Origin: Barnesiella viscericola DSM 18177
GTDB taxonomy: Bacteria; Bacteroidota; Bacteroidia; Bacteroidales; Barnesiellaceae
DNA length: 64,000 nucleotides
Reading direction: 5' to 3'
Assembly: GCF_000512915.1 (NCBI RefSeq)
Contig: NZ_CP007034.1
Location: 2,356,001 to 2,420,000, forward strand
The notes beneath the pieces were generated by a model. The model saw nothing but the letters and a program-made list of their open reading frames with translations, had not been told where the DNA came from and made no database searches. Of this stretch, positions 19,619-28,639 are shown one piece after another. The translations under genes were made by a program, and so were the position numbers. Every line of letters starts with the position of its first letter. Position 1 is the first letter of the stretch.

Positions 19619-19626
19619 TACTTTTG
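19619..19626 (+). promoter_or_regulatory. Promoter -7 element for the LptF/G-ribBA unit
   Basis: TACTTTTG at 19619-19626 matches TAnnTTTG exactly; the -33 side is poorly conserved. It predicts transcription from about 19633, which places the upstream in-frame ATG at 19613 outside the message and supports the start at 19649. Confidence 0.5.
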
Positions 19627-19648
19627 CACTCTGATAATCGGCAAAAGA

Positions 19649-21592
19649 ATGTTCTATATCAAACGACTATACAGGTTTATCTTAAAGAGCTTCTTACCCC
19701 TGTTTCTGATGACATTCTTCATCTGCCTGTTCATCGTACTCATGCAATTCCTGTGGCGGTATGTCGATGAGATGGTGGGGAAGGGTCTCGAAATGTCGGT
19801 CCTGGCCGAGTTGTTTTTCTATGCTGCCGTCACGATGGTACCCATGGCGTTGCCGCTGGCCATCTTGCTGGCTTCGCTGATGACCTTCGGTAATTTGGGC
19901 GAGCGGTTGGAGTTGCTGGCCATCAAGGCGGCCGGAATCTCGTTGCTGCAAATCATGCGGCCGCTGGTTATCTTCCTGATATTCGTGGCCATCGGAGCCT
20001 TCTTTTTCCAAAACTATGTGCTGCCCAAGTCGCAGGTGAAGATGTGGACCCTGCTCTACTCCATGCGGCAGAAGTCGCCCGAGCTCGATATACCCGAAGG
20101 GGTATTCTACGACCAGATAAGCGGCTATAACCTCTATGTGAAGCAGAAGAATCACAAGACCGGCATGCTCTACGACGTGATGATTTACGACATGTCGAGC
20201 GGTTTTGACAACGCCATGATTATCTTGGCCGACTCGGGTAAATTGAAAATGACCGACGACAAGCAGCACCTGTTTCTTACCCTCTACAACGGCGAGTCGT
20301 TTGAGAACCTGCGCGACCAGCGCACGAGTGTGACCAACATTCCCTATCGCCGGGAGACCTTCTCGCTGAAAGAGATTCTGATTGCCTTCGACGCCAACTT
20401 TAACCGCATGGACGACGGCATCATGCAAAACCAGTATATCGGCAAGGACCTGACGGCCTTGCAGTCGTCGATCGACTCGATGACCTATCGGGTGGACAGT
20501 ATCGGCGGTAACTATGCCCGCAGTTTGCAGACATCGGGCTATTTCTCGCTGTATGAAAGCCCGGGTATCCGAGTCTCGGCCAATGACTCTGTCCGGGAAA
20601 AACAGGCGATAGCCGAGGCCTCGACCCTCAATCTCGACAGCGTGTTCGAGGGGGGAAGCCTGCAACGCAAGCAACTCTACCTCGACCGGGCGGTGGCTCG
20701 GGCCGAGCGCTATATGGGCGATTATGAATTCCGCAGCTACACGATGAAGGAGGAGAATAAAGTCATCAGGCGCCACCAGATCGAGATGTACAAGAAGTTT
20801 ACCCTCTCGTTTGCCTGCATCATCTTCTTTTTCATCGGGGCCCCGTTGGGTGCCATTATCCGCAAGGGCGGGCTGGGTATGCCCGTGGTCGTGTCGGTCT
20901 TCATGTTCATCTTCTACTACATCATCGACAACACCGGTTACAAGCTGGCCCGCGATGGCCGGTGGGAGGTGTGGGAAGGCATGTGGCTCAGTTCGGCGGT
21001 GCTCCTGCCGCTGGGCATATTTCTCACCTACAAGGCGGTGAAGGATTCGGCCGTGTTCAACCCCGATGCCTACATCAACTTTTTCAGGAAACTGATCGGG
21101 CGGCAGGAGCTGCGCAAGGTGGTCTTGAAAGAGGTGGTGATGGAGGACATGTTCCCGCGGGTGGCTATCGAGAAGGCTCAACAGTTGAGCGAGGCTTGCC
21201 GCCGCTATCTCGACAAGGTGGGGCGGAAGCGGCAATCCTACTGGCAGTACTGTCTGCATGGTTATGCCAAGTCGGATATTACCGAGCTGGGCGCCCAGGT
21301 CGACGACTTGGTCAACTATACCTCGAACAGCCGCAGCCAGCTGGTAGTGAGCAAACTGATGGACTACCCCGTGTTGCGCAACCTGTGGATTTACAGGCCG
21401 GCCCCTTCGGAGAAGTGGGGCTATGTGCTGGCCGTTCTTTTTCCCGTGGGGCTGTTGCTCTACTGGGTGGGCTCCCACCAGCAGCGCTTGTTACGCAATG
21501 AGGTAGAGACGATGATACGTACCGACGAGGAGTTGCAGACCTTGCTCGAGAAAGAGGAGGCCGAGCGTGTGGAAGTCGGCGAAACTTTATGA
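19649..21592 (+). CDS. LptF/LptG-family permease (YjgP/YjgQ type)
   Basis: Inner-membrane subunit of the lipopolysaccharide export ABC transporter, which extracts LPS from the membrane for transfer to the outer membrane. It has 647 residues: three N-terminal helices (residues about 10-120), a large periplasmic domain (about 130-370), three more helices (about 385-470, with [18 protein letters not shown]), then a C-terminal extension of about 170 residues ending in a further helix near 600. The length is nearly twice that of the E. coli proteins; long forms are usual in Bacteroidales. Start at 19649 is supported by the promoter position. ribBA follows after 27 bases. Confidence 0.9.
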   Translation: MFYIKRLYRFILKSFLPLFLMTFFICLFIVLMQFLWRYVDEMVGKGLEMSVLAELFFYAAVTMVPMALPLAILLASLMTFGNLGERLELLAIKAAGISLLQIMRPLVIFLIFVAIGAFFFQNYVLPKSQVKMWTLLYSMRQKSPELDIPEGVFYDQISGYNLYVKQKNHKTGMLYDVMIYDMSSGFDNAMIILADSGKLKMTDDKQHLFLTLYNGESFENLRDQRTSVTNIPYRRETFSLKEILIAFDANFNRMDDGIMQNQYIGKDLTALQSSIDSMTYRVDSIGGNYARSLQTSGYFSLYESPGIRVSANDSVREKQAIAEASTLNLDSVFEGGSLQRKQLYLDRAVARAERYMGDYEFRSYTMKEENKVIRRHQIEMYKKFTLSFACIIFFFIGAPLGAIIRKGGLGMPVVVSVFMFIFYYIIDNTGYKLARDGRWEVWEGMWLSSAVLLPLGIFLTYKAVKDSAVFNPDAYINFFRKLIGRQELRKVVLKEVVMEDMFPRVAIEKAQQLSEACRRYLDKVGRKRQSYWQYCLHGYAKSDITELGAQVDDLVNYTSNSRSQLVVSKLMDYPVLRNLWIYRPAPSEKWGYVLAVLFPVGLLLYWVGSHQQRLLRNEVETMIRTDEELQTLLEKEEAERVEVGETL

Positions 21593-21619
21593 GAGATAAA
21601 AGATAAAACCAGATAAGAT

Positions 21620-22840
21620 ATGGATAAAGAGATTTTTTTGAGTTCGATAGACGAGGCTGTCGAGGATTTTCGACAGGGTAAGTTTTTGATTGTCGTCGAT
21701 GACGAAGACCGTGAAAACGAGGGCGATTTCATTATCGCTGCCGAGGCCATTACCCCCGAGAAGGTGAATTTCATGCTCACCAACGGCCGGGGCGTTCTCT
21801 GTGCGCCCATCACGATGCAGCGTTGCGAAGAGCTGAACCTCTATCGTCAGGTGAATCACAACACCTCGATGCTGGGTACCCCGTTTACGGTGACCGTCGA
21901 CAAGCTCGAAGGTTGCACCACCGGTGTGTCGAGCCACGACCGTGCAGCCACGATACGCGCATTGGCCGATCCGACCTCGACGCCCGAGACCTTTGGACGT
22001 CCCGGTCACATCAATCCCCTCTATGCTCAGGACAAAGGGGTGCTGAAACGTGCCGGTCACACCGAGGCTGCCGTCGACCTGGCCCGTCTGGCCGGGCTGT
22101 ATCCGGCTGCCGCACTCATCGAGATTCTGAACGAAGACGGTACGATGGCTCGCATGCCGCAACTGATCAAGGTGGCCCAGAAGTTCGGCATCAAGATTAT
22201 CGCCATTCGCGACCTCATTGCCTACCGGTTGAAGCAGGAGTCTATGGTCGAGCGGGGCGACGAGGTGGATATGCCCACGGCCTACGGACACTTCCGTCTG
22301 ATACCATTCCGTCAGCTCTCCAACGGCTTGGAGCACATCGCCTTGATTAAGGGTACTTGGGAGCCCGACGAGCCTATCCTCGTGCGGGTACACTCGTCGT
22401 GCATGACGGGCGACATCTTCGGGTCGATGCGTTGCGATTGCGGCGAGCAGCTGCATCGTGCCATGCAAGCCGTCGAGGCCGAAGGCAAGGGGGTAATCGT
22501 GTACATGAATCAGGAGGGCCGGGGCATCGGCCTGATGAACAAGATACGGGCTTATCGCTTGCAGGAGGGTGGTCTCGACACGGTCGATGCCAACCTGCAC
22601 CTCGGCTTCAAGGCCGACGAGCGTGACTATGGCGTGGGCGCCAGCATCTTGCGCGATATAGGTGTACACAAGTTGCGTCTGATGACCAACAACCCGGTGA
22701 AGCGTATCGGCTTGGAGGCTTATGGTTTGGAGATTGTTGAGAACGTGCCTATCGAGGTGACTCCCAACCCTTATAACCGCCGTTACCTGCTCACCAAAGA
22801 GAAACGCATGGGCCACACGCTGCATGTTGATGAAGAATAG
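21620..22840 (+). CDS. ribBA: Bifunctional DHBP synthase / GTP cyclohydrolase II
   Basis: Makes both riboflavin precursors: 3,4-dihydroxy-2-butanone 4-phosphate from ribulose 5-phosphate (N-terminal RibB domain, residues 1-205) and the pyrimidine precursor from GTP (C-terminal RibA domain, about 206-400). The RibB acidic motif [10 protein letters not shown] lies at 27-36. The RibA zinc cysteines occur in [20 protein letters not shown], and the active site in [11 protein letters not shown]. Normal length at 406 residues. It is apparently co-transcribed with the LPS permease; I see no FMN riboswitch before it. Confidence 0.97.
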   Translation: MDKEIFLSSIDEAVEDFRQGKFLIVVDDEDRENEGDFIIAAEAITPEKVNFMLTNGRGVLCAPITMQRCEELNLYRQVNHNTSMLGTPFTVTVDKLEGCTTGVSSHDRAATIRALADPTSTPETFGRPGHINPLYAQDKGVLKRAGHTEAAVDLARLAGLYPAAALIEILNEDGTMARMPQLIKVAQKFGIKIIAIRDLIAYRLKQESMVERGDEVDMPTAYGHFRLIPFRQLSNGLEHIALIKGTWEPDEPILVRVHSSCMTGDIFGSMRCDCGEQLHRAMQAVEAEGKGVIVYMNQEGRGIGLMNKIRAYRLQEGGLDTVDANLHLGFKADERDYGVGASILRDIGVHKLRLMTNNPVKRIGLEAYGLEIVENVPIEVTPNPYNRRYLLTKEKRMGHTLHVDEE

Positions 22841-22902
22841 GCATTGATTGTGAGTTGCTTGCTCCCGCTGAAACCGGGGAGCGGCTACCGGTTAGAAGAT
22901 AT

Positions 22903-22948
22903 GAAGAAACCCCGCAAGACTCCATTTCGAGTCTTGCGGGGTTTCTTC
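22903..22948. terminator. Bidirectional terminator after ribBA
   Basis: Perfect 20-base-pair hairpin: 22903-22922 pairs with 22929-22948 around a six-base loop. The arms start GAAGAAACCCC, so a pyrimidine-rich tail follows in either direction. It separates the convergent ribBA and lipoprotein genes. Confidence 0.8.
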
Positions 22949-22975
22949 TTTCGGGCAGGAGTAGCCATGGAGTGT

Positions 22976-23620
22976 TTACAACGGCTTCGACTCGGTGCGA
23001 GTCGTGAAGTCGTCGTTGATGATACCGCCCTCCCACATGCCCTCGATGGTAATGGGGGTGTTGCTGGTTGTTTCGGTGAGCCAGGCGGTGTAGGCTATGT
23101 GGTAGTAGCTGATGCTGTACCGGCCGTAGACGTAGGTTTCGGTATGAGGGGGGATACACATCTCTCCGATAGTCCGGTCGATTTCGGCCAGCGTCTGTTG
23201 GGCCGAAAAGGATTGGAAGCTGTACAGCGAATCGCCCAGTACGATGCGATTGTCGTCGTCGACGTAGCAAGGGGTTCTCACCCGCAGGGTGTCGGTGTAG
23301 ATTTGGGCCATTACGGGGTCTTCGCTGGAAAAATAGGAGTAGTTGTAGAGCGGATCTTGTGGGGGCGAGGGGGTATCGTGCCATTCTTGATCGAGAGAGT
23401 TTGAGATGATGACGACACAGGTCTCGTCGGCCAGTTGGGTGCTCTTGCTGCTCCAGTAGTCGAAGTAGTATCGGATACTGTCGACGACAAAGCGGCGCTC
23501 GCGTGGAGGAGGCAGTTCGGGCCGCTCGGGGTTGTGGGGCCAGACCGACTCTTTTTCAAAGAAACTGTCGCATGCGGCGAATGACAGGAGCGTCAGCAGG
23601 ATAGCCAGGTATCGGTACAT
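22976..23620 (-). CDS. Hypothetical lipoprotein
   Basis: Putative lipoprotein of 214 residues that I do not recognise. It has a clear lipobox (LSFAAC, Cys17), then a Pro/Glu linker and a globular part rich in Tyr, Asp and Thr, suggesting a beta-rich secreted domain. The start at 23620 (MYRYLAIL) is the first methionine directly before the hydrophobic stretch; the 36 residues of open frame upstream are basic and overlap a terminator hairpin. It is the last gene on the minus strand before ribBA and is separated by a hairpin from the coiled-coil lipoprotein gene, so it may be expressed independently. Confidence 0.7.
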   Translation of the reverse strand: MYRYLAILLTLLSFAACDSFFEKESVWPHNPERPELPPPRERRFVVDSIRYYFDYWSSKSTQLADETCVVIISNSLDQEWHDTPSPPQDPLYNYSYFSSEDPVMAQIYTDTLRVRTPCYVDDDNRIVLGDSLYSFQSFSAQQTLAEIDRTIGEMCIPPHTETYVYGRYSISYYHIAYTAWLTETTSNTPITIEGMWEGGIINDDFTTRTESKPL

Positions 23621-23654
23621 GGGGTCGTAGGAGTGTTTGGGTGGGGATAAGGGC

Positions 23655-23689
23655 ATACGAGGCCGGAGAGGGCATCTCCGGCCTCGTAT
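23655..23689 (-). terminator. Hairpin terminator downstream of the coiled-coil lipoprotein
   Basis: Perfect 15-base-pair stem (23655-23669 with 23675-23689) and a five-base loop. The U-tract on the minus strand is weak, so readthrough into the next lipoprotein gene is possible. Confidence 0.65.
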
Positions 23690-23711
23690 GTGAATGGTTT
23701 TATGTCGCCGT

Positions 23712-24590
23712 TTAGTTGAGCTCGACAACCAGATAGCGGCTCAGGCTCCAGAAACTCTCGGGGTTGGTGATGACCAGTGTGAGGTAACCTTCGTTGTCCT
23801 TTTGCATTTCGTAGCTTCCCTCGGGGTGCTTGGTGAGCAGTTTGGCCTTCTTGCTGTCGAAGGGAATGTCGTGCAGTTTGCGCATGTCGGCTGCGGTGAA
23901 ATAGTCTTTGTTAAAGTTGCCTTCCATCACCTTCTTCGAGGAGAAGAGGCCTCCGCCTTCGACAATCTTTTGCTCTTTCAGCTCCTTGTTGGTACCCAGG
24001 GCATAGTACACGGTGTTGAGAGCCTCGTCCTGTGTCATGAGCACCTCTTTCTGCTGCTGGTTCTCGGTGGTGAGGTTCTCTACCTGGCCGGTGAGGTTGC
24101 TCACGGCCTCGTCGAGTTCGGCAATGCGCACGTCGCGTTTGGCGAGCGACTCTTGCAGCGAGGTAATCAGTTCGGTCTTTTCGGCAATCTCGCCTTGCAG
24201 ACGAGTGATGGTCTTTTGCAGGGCAGCCGATTGGTTTTTGCTCTGCGTGAGCTGCTTTTGCAGCTTGTCCAGCCGCTCCTTGTTCTTCTGCAAGGTCTCG
24301 GCCACCAGTGTCATATCGTTCTTAATTTGTTCCCGGGTCGTAAGCGAAACCTCTCCGTTGGCATCTTTCTGGGTGACCAGATAGTTCTCGGCCTCTTTGA
24401 TTTGGCGGAAACCCTCCTCCACGTCGTTCATGAGCTGAATCATTTCGTTGAAGTCGGCCGTCGTTTGTGCGTTGACTTGGAGTAACGAGTCGTTCTCGGC
24501 TTGCAGTCTCTTCACTTCGGTTGACTGGTTGGTACAACCGATCATCAGTACAGATGCTGCTGCGATGGCAGCGGTAATAGCCTTTCTCAT
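23712..24590 (-). CDS. Coiled-coil lipoprotein
   Basis: Lipoprotein of 292 residues: signal and lipobox (MIGC, Cys19), then an almost continuous coiled coil from about 25 to 195 with heptad-rich segments, ending in a small globular C-terminal domain (about 200-292; KVMEGNFNKDYFTAADMRKL, and a terminal FWSLSRYLVVELN). Similar proteins in Bacteroidales are annotated as collagen-binding (Cbp1-type) adhesins; I recall this resemblance but cannot confirm it. A structural envelope role is equally possible. It is 17 bases downstream of rsmI and probably shares its transcript. Confidence 0.75.
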   Translation of the reverse strand: MRKAITAAIAAASVLMIGCTNQSTEVKRLQAENDSLLQVNAQTTADFNEMIQLMNDVEEGFRQIKEAENYLVTQKDANGEVSLTTREQIKNDMTLVAETLQKNKERLDKLQKQLTQSKNQSAALQKTITRLQGEIAEKTELITSLQESLAKRDVRIAELDEAVSNLTGQVENLTTENQQQKEVLMTQDEALNTVYYALGTNKELKEQKIVEGGGLFSSKKVMEGNFNKDYFTAADMRKLHDIPFDSKKAKLLTKHPEGSYEMQKDNEGYLTLVITNPESFWSLSRYLVVELN

Positions 24591-24607
24591 AATGGTAGAA
24601 ATTAAAT

Positions 24608-25333
24608 TTATAGTTGTGTATCGCTTTTGGGGTATTTGTCTCGTTTTTTCTCTTTGGGCTTCTCGGGGGCTCCGGCCACGACAATCACGATTTCGCCTTT
24701 GGGCTCATGCTCGGTGAAGTGGGCGATGAGTTCGTCGAGGGTGCCTCGCACCGTCTCCTCGTGAATCTTGGAGATTTCGCGGCTCACCGAGGCATCACGT
24801 TCGCCGCCGAAGGTCTCCTTGAACTGAACCAGCGTTTTGAGCAGGCGGAAGGGCGACTCGTAGAAGATGATGGTGCGCGGCTCGTCGGCCAGTTGGGCCA
24901 GCCGGGTGGCGCGACCTTTCTTTTGGGGGAGGAAACCCTCGAAGCAGAATTTCTCGTTGGGCAGCCCCGAGGCTACCAGGGCGGGCACGAAGGCGGTAGC
25001 TCCGGGCAGACACTCGACGGGGATTCCCCGGCGCCGGCATTCGCGCACCAGCAGGAAGCCCGGGTCGGAGATGGCCGGTGTGCCGGCATCGGAGATGAGG
25101 GCGATGGTCTCGCCCCCCTCGATACGGGAGACGATGCCTTCGACCGTCTGGTGTTCGTTGAACTTGTGGTGCGACTGCATGCGGGTGCGTATGTCGTAGT
25201 GTTTGAGCAGGATACCGCTGGTGCGGGTATCCTCGGCCAAGATGCAGTCGACCTCCCGCAGCACGTTGATGGCCCGGAATGTCATATCTTCGAGATTGCC
25301 TACCGGCGTAGGTACTACATAGAGTTTGGACAT
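24608..25333 (-). CDS. rsmI: 16S rRNA 2'-O-methyltransferase RsmI
   Basis: Methylates the ribose of C1402 of 16S rRNA using S-adenosylmethionine. It has 241 residues with the tetrapyrrole-methylase fold. Family motifs are TPVGNLEDMTFRAINVL at the N-terminus, AEDTRTSGILLKHY, the glycine-rich SDAGTPAISDPG and PGATAFVPALVASGLP. The C-terminal tail is lysine-rich. The gene lies nine bases after the unknown acidic protein and before the coiled-coil lipoprotein. Confidence 0.96.
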   Translation of the reverse strand: MSKLYVVPTPVGNLEDMTFRAINVLREVDCILAEDTRTSGILLKHYDIRTRMQSHHKFNEHQTVEGIVSRIEGGETIALISDAGTPAISDPGFLLVRECRRRGIPVECLPGATAFVPALVASGLPNEKFCFEGFLPQKKGRATRLAQLADEPRTIIFYESPFRLLKTLVQFKETFGGERDASVSREISKIHEETVRGTLDELIAHFTEHEPKGEIVIVVAGAPEKPKEKKRDKYPKSDTQL

Positions 25334-25342
25334 GGTGCGGCG

Positions 25343-26320
25343 TTACAGGAAATGTTTTTGTACGATTTTCATAAACTCGGCCACCTCGGGATTATCCATG
25401 TCCCAATGCAGGTCGTTGAGAATATAATCTTCGGCCTCGTCATAGGATTGCATGGCGTCGATGAGGGCCAGGGTCTCGTTCATGCGAATGTCGCTGTTCC
25501 CGAACAGTTCGCGGCGGAACCGGAAGCGGTCGTTCAGGCTCAGAGCCTTGCGCAGCTCCTTGGCGTGCTGGCGTTGCAGCGCCTCTTCGAGGGTGACGGG
25601 CCCTGCCGTGTCGTCGGCCGGCAGATCGGCCACGGGAGTATCTTCGTAGTCGGTGTCGTCGTAGTCGTCGGCATCGTCGTCATATTCGGGTTCGTCGCTT
25701 TGAGCGGCCGACAGCTCTTCGTCGTTCATCTCCTCCCAGGGGTAGAGCGGCTCTTCCCGGCCGGTTTCTTCGGCCGTGGTAGCGGTCGGAGCCTCATCGG
25801 TTGTCCGGGATTCTTCGGGAGTCTCCGCCTTGTGGAGCAACTCTTCGGTCTGATTTGCAGGAGTCGGTTCGACCGCCGGTGTCGGCGCGGGTTCCGGTTC
25901 TCCTTCGGGTTGAGGGGGCGTCTCGGCCGGGGCTTCCGGTTCGGGGACTGTCGGGCTCTCTGCCTCGTTTTTTGTCTCCGTAGTCGGGGTGGCCGATGGG
26001 GTCACCGGTATATCCCACGGCTCCTCCTCAGGTTCGGACTCCTCCTGGCGTGTCTCGGCTTCGGGAACGGGCTCTACGGCTTCTGCTTCCCGATTATCGG
26101 TCGAGGCGGTATCGGCAAAGGGTTCGTGATTTTCTATTTCGGCCCAGAATTGGGGCGACCGCAGTTCGCGGGTCGAGCGGTCGATGGCCTCGGCTTTTTC
26201 CCGGGCCAGCTTCAACAGGATACCGGGAGCGGCGTTGCCTGCCTGCTCGATAACCAGCAGCAGCTCCCGCAGTTCGCCCAACTGGGTGATGATGTATGCG
26301 ATGCGACTGTCTCGTGACAT
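25343..26320 (-). CDS. Hypothetical acidic protein with disordered centre
   Basis: Unknown protein of 325 residues in three parts. A helical N-terminal domain (about 1-65) is followed by a long low-complexity region (about 75-235) dominated by Glu, Pro, Thr and Ala with an Asp/Tyr cluster, then by a folded C-terminal domain (about 245-325; FRRELFGNSDIRMNETLALI and a terminal NPEVAEFMKIVQKHF). The C-terminal part recurs in Bacteroidales hypothetical proteins. There is no signal peptide, so it is probably cytoplasmic. The start is placed at 26320 because a TATCTTTG promoter element (26358-26351 on the minus strand) overlaps the longer reading frame's first codons. Confidence 0.7.
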   Translation of the reverse strand: MSRDSRIAYIITQLGELRELLLVIEQAGNAAPGILLKLAREKAEAIDRSTRELRSPQFWAEIENHEPFADTASTDNREAEAVEPVPEAETRQEESEPEEEPWDIPVTPSATPTTETKNEAESPTVPEPEAPAETPPQPEGEPEPAPTPAVEPTPANQTEELLHKAETPEESRTTDEAPTATTAEETGREEPLYPWEEMNDEELSAAQSDEPEYDDDADDYDDTDYEDTPVADLPADDTAGPVTLEEALQRQHAKELRKALSLNDRFRFRRELFGNSDIRMNETLALIDAMQSYDEAEDYILNDLHWDMDNPEVAEFMKIVQKHFL

Positions 26321-26350
26321 GGAATCGAATTTAGTGGTTTCACTATCTTC

Positions 26351-26358
26351 CAAAGATA
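26351..26358 (-). promoter_or_regulatory. Promoter -7 element for the acidic protein-rsmI operon
   Basis: TATCTTTG read 26358-26351 on the minus strand. Transcription would start near 26345, leaving a leader of about 25 bases to the start at 26320. No convincing -33 element is visible. Confidence 0.5.
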
Positions 26359-26407
26359 GTAATAAAATGATAGAAGCGTATAGGAGTGCTTAAATTTTTG
26401 GCTGCTG

Positions 26408-27814
26408 TTACCTTTTTTTAGAAAGTGTCGTAGTGAGCCAGACAGCAATTTTCTGTTTCAGTTGGGCCCGGGTGCAGGTGTAGTTGTTGAATAACAGCAC
26501 GATGGCATAGCGGTGCCCGGTGGGGGTGGTGTAGTAGCCGGCATAGGCGTGGACGTCGCTCATGCTGCCGCTTTTCAACCGCAGTTCACCGGGCAGACGG
26601 CTGTTGCGCATGAATGTGGCTACCGACCCTTCCCGTCCGGCCCGGGGCAACGAGCGGACAAAAGTGTCGCCCGTCTGCGGGTCTCGGGCTGCGGCGGTCA
26701 GCACCCGGGCCAGGTAGCGGGCCGAGACCTTGTTGTTGCGGGCCAGCCCCGAACCGTCGTAGAGAAACAGTTCGAGCGAGTCGGCTCCCAGGGGTTGCCA
26801 GTAGCGGCGTATCGTTTCGATACCTTTCGAGGCGCTGCCCCGGGGTGATGCGGTGAGGGCGATGAGGCGCAGCAGGCTTTCGGCATAGAGGTTGTCGCTG
26901 CGTACGTTCAGGCTGCGCACCAGGCAGGCGAGCGAGTCGGAGGGGTAGTCGAGCAGTGTGGTTTCGGTACCTCTCCCTGCGGAGAGCGGGGCGCCGCCCA
27001 CGGGGATACCGGCCAATTGCAGCCGCTCGTTCAGCTCTTGGAGGAAGAGGCTGTCGGGACGTTCGATGGCCAGGTCGAGACGGTAGGTCGATCGATGGCG
27101 GGGTATGGTGCCGGTGACGGTGTAGCGGTTGCCGGTGTGGGTGACGGTCACCTCTTCCCGTTCGCCGGGGACGAGGTGGGTCGCGACGTGGAATCGGCGG
27201 GCGGGGTTGATACCGGTCACCTCGTAGCGGTGTCCGTTGTATTTCAATTCGACTTGCAGCCGGTTGTCGCGGTAGGAGAAGGCGTGGCACCCGGTGCCGT
27301 AGTCCCAGATGACGTCTTCGAGCATCCATTTGGGCGATACGGACGGCCCCGCGAATCGGGAGTCGTCGACCTCGATACACCCCTCGATGGCCCGGATTGG
27401 GTGTGACCGAACGGCTTCCACGACCCGGTTGACGAAATCGTCGGCCGGCCGGCTGCCGTAGGCCGACCCCAGCGAGGGGTCGCCTCCGCCCCGTATCACC
27501 AGGTTGCCGTGCAGGGTTCCGGCGTCGTCGATGTGGCCGGTGTACCCCACCGTGGTGACGATGCGGTAGTCGGGGCCCAGCAGGCGCAAGGCCGTGGCGG
27601 TGGTGATGACCTTGGCGGTCGAGGCCGGTATGATGGCCTGGCGGTCGTTGTAGGCAACGAGGGTTTCGCCCGTGGCTACGTCGGTAATGCAGATACCCAC
27701 CGAAGCCGGGGTAAAGGCCGGGTCGGCCAGCAGCGATTCAAGGCTTTGGGCCCGGGAGGGTGTATGCAAAAGCAGAAGCAGCGTGAGCAGACTGAATATG
27801 GAGAGGCGTTGCAT
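26408..27814 (-). CDS. dacB: D-alanyl-D-alanine carboxypeptidase/endopeptidase (PBP4 family)
   Basis: Periplasmic class C penicillin-binding protein that trims or cleaves peptidoglycan cross-links. It has 468 residues with a signal peptide (to about residue 22) and all three active-site motifs: SxxK as S65-T-A-K68, SDN at 306-308 and KSG at 414-416. The extra domain between the first two motifs, typical of PBP4, is present. It has its own promoter and is divergent from tdk. Confidence 0.94.
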   Translation of the reverse strand: MQRLSIFSLLTLLLLLHTPSRAQSLESLLADPAFTPASVGICITDVATGETLVAYNDRQAIIPASTAKVITTATALRLLGPDYRIVTTVGYTGHIDDAGTLHGNLVIRGGGDPSLGSAYGSRPADDFVNRVVEAVRSHPIRAIEGCIEVDDSRFAGPSVSPKWMLEDVIWDYGTGCHAFSYRDNRLQVELKYNGHRYEVTGINPARRFHVATHLVPGEREEVTVTHTGNRYTVTGTIPRHRSTYRLDLAIERPDSLFLQELNERLQLAGIPVGGAPLSAGRGTETTLLDYPSDSLACLVRSLNVRSDNLYAESLLRLIALTASPRGSASKGIETIRRYWQPLGADSLELFLYDGSGLARNNKVSARYLARVLTAAARDPQTGDTFVRSLPRAGREGSVATFMRNSRLPGELRLKSGSMSDVHAYAGYYTTPTGHRYAIVLLFNNYTCTRAQLKQKIAVWLTTTLSKKR

Positions 27815-27835
27815 AATCTATTGGTGTTGTTTCTA

Positions 27836-27866
27836 CAAAGATAGGTGACGGGAGGTAGAGGAACAA
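27836..27866 (-). promoter_or_regulatory. Promoter of dacB
   Basis: Minus strand: TATCTTTG at 27843-27836 and TTG at 27866-27864, spacing exactly 20 bases. The start codon follows about 15 bases after the predicted transcription start. Confidence 0.7.
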
Positions 27867-27908
27867 ATTTTTGTCGACCGCTTTTGAGAGAAATAGGCGA
27901 GGTAAAGG

Positions 27909-27939
27909 TTGGCAAAGTCGAACTATCTTTTTACTTTTG
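27909..27939 (+). promoter_or_regulatory. Promoter of tdk
   Basis: TTG at 27909-27911 and TACTTTTG at 27932-27939, spacing exactly 20 bases. The tdk start codon is at 27981, giving a leader of about 35 bases. Confidence 0.75.
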
Positions 27940-27980
27940 TTGAATATTTTGAACCGACAGACAAATAGCAATATAACACT

Positions 27981-28583
27981 ATGGTTTTGACCGAAAGTAA
28001 TTACGAGACCAGCCGCCGTGGCAGCATCGAGGTGATATGCGGCTCCATGTTCTCGGGGAAGACCGAGGAGCTGATTCGCCGCCTGAAACGGGCGAAGATA
28101 GCCCGCCAGAGGGTTGAGATATTCAAGCCGGCTATCGACGTGCGCTACTCCGAGGAGAATATCGTCTCGCACGACAGTACCTCGATACTCTCTACCCCCG
28201 TCGACAATTCGCACAGTATCTTGCTCATGGCATCGGGGGTCGATGTGGTGGGTATCGACGAAGCCCAGTTCTTCGACGACGGCATCATCGAGGTCTGCAC
28301 CGAGCTGGCCAACAACGGTACCCGCGTGATTGTGGCCGGGCTCGACATGGATTTCCGCCGGGTCCCCTTCGGGCCCATGCCCGCCCTGCTGGCCATTGCC
28401 GACGATGTGTACAAGGTGCACGCTATCTGTGTGAAGTGCGGCCATCTGGCCAACTACTCCTACCGGCTGGTCGACAATGACAAACGGGTGCTTCTGGGAG
28501 AGAAAAACGAGTACCAGCCCTTGTGCCGCCGCTGCTATCTGCAAGAGATGCAGGAGCGGAAGGAGAAGCACCACGAGGAATAA
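27981..28583 (+). CDS. tdk: Thymidine kinase
   Basis: Phosphorylates thymidine with ATP in the pyrimidine salvage pathway. The 200-residue product is a type II (tetrameric, zinc-containing) enzyme: P-loop GSMFSGKT at 21-28, Walker B DEAQFF at 93-98 and the zinc ribbon cysteines in CVKC (about 153-156) and CRRC (about 186-189). It heads a plus-strand unit with the AI-2E family gene 56 bases downstream. Confidence 0.97.
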   Translation: MVLTESNYETSRRGSIEVICGSMFSGKTEELIRRLKRAKIARQRVEIFKPAIDVRYSEENIVSHDSTSILSTPVDNSHSILLMASGVDVVGIDEAQFFDDGIIEVCTELANNGTRVIVAGLDMDFRRVPFGPMPALLAIADDVYKVHAICVKCGHLANYSYRLVDNDKRVLLGEKNEYQPLCRRCYLQEMQERKEKHHEE

Positions 28584-28639
28584 ACCGCAACGGCCGGGTA
28601 ATTGTTAGATAACGTAACCATTCCAAAAAATCGATACAC

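Noticed and set aside
19694-21478. 594-residue minus frame
   Set aside because: Shadow of the LptF/G-type permease gene, low hydrophobicity and no motifs.
21593-21619. FMN riboswitch before ribBA
   Set aside because: The gap to the upstream gene is only 27 bases, too short for the aptamer.
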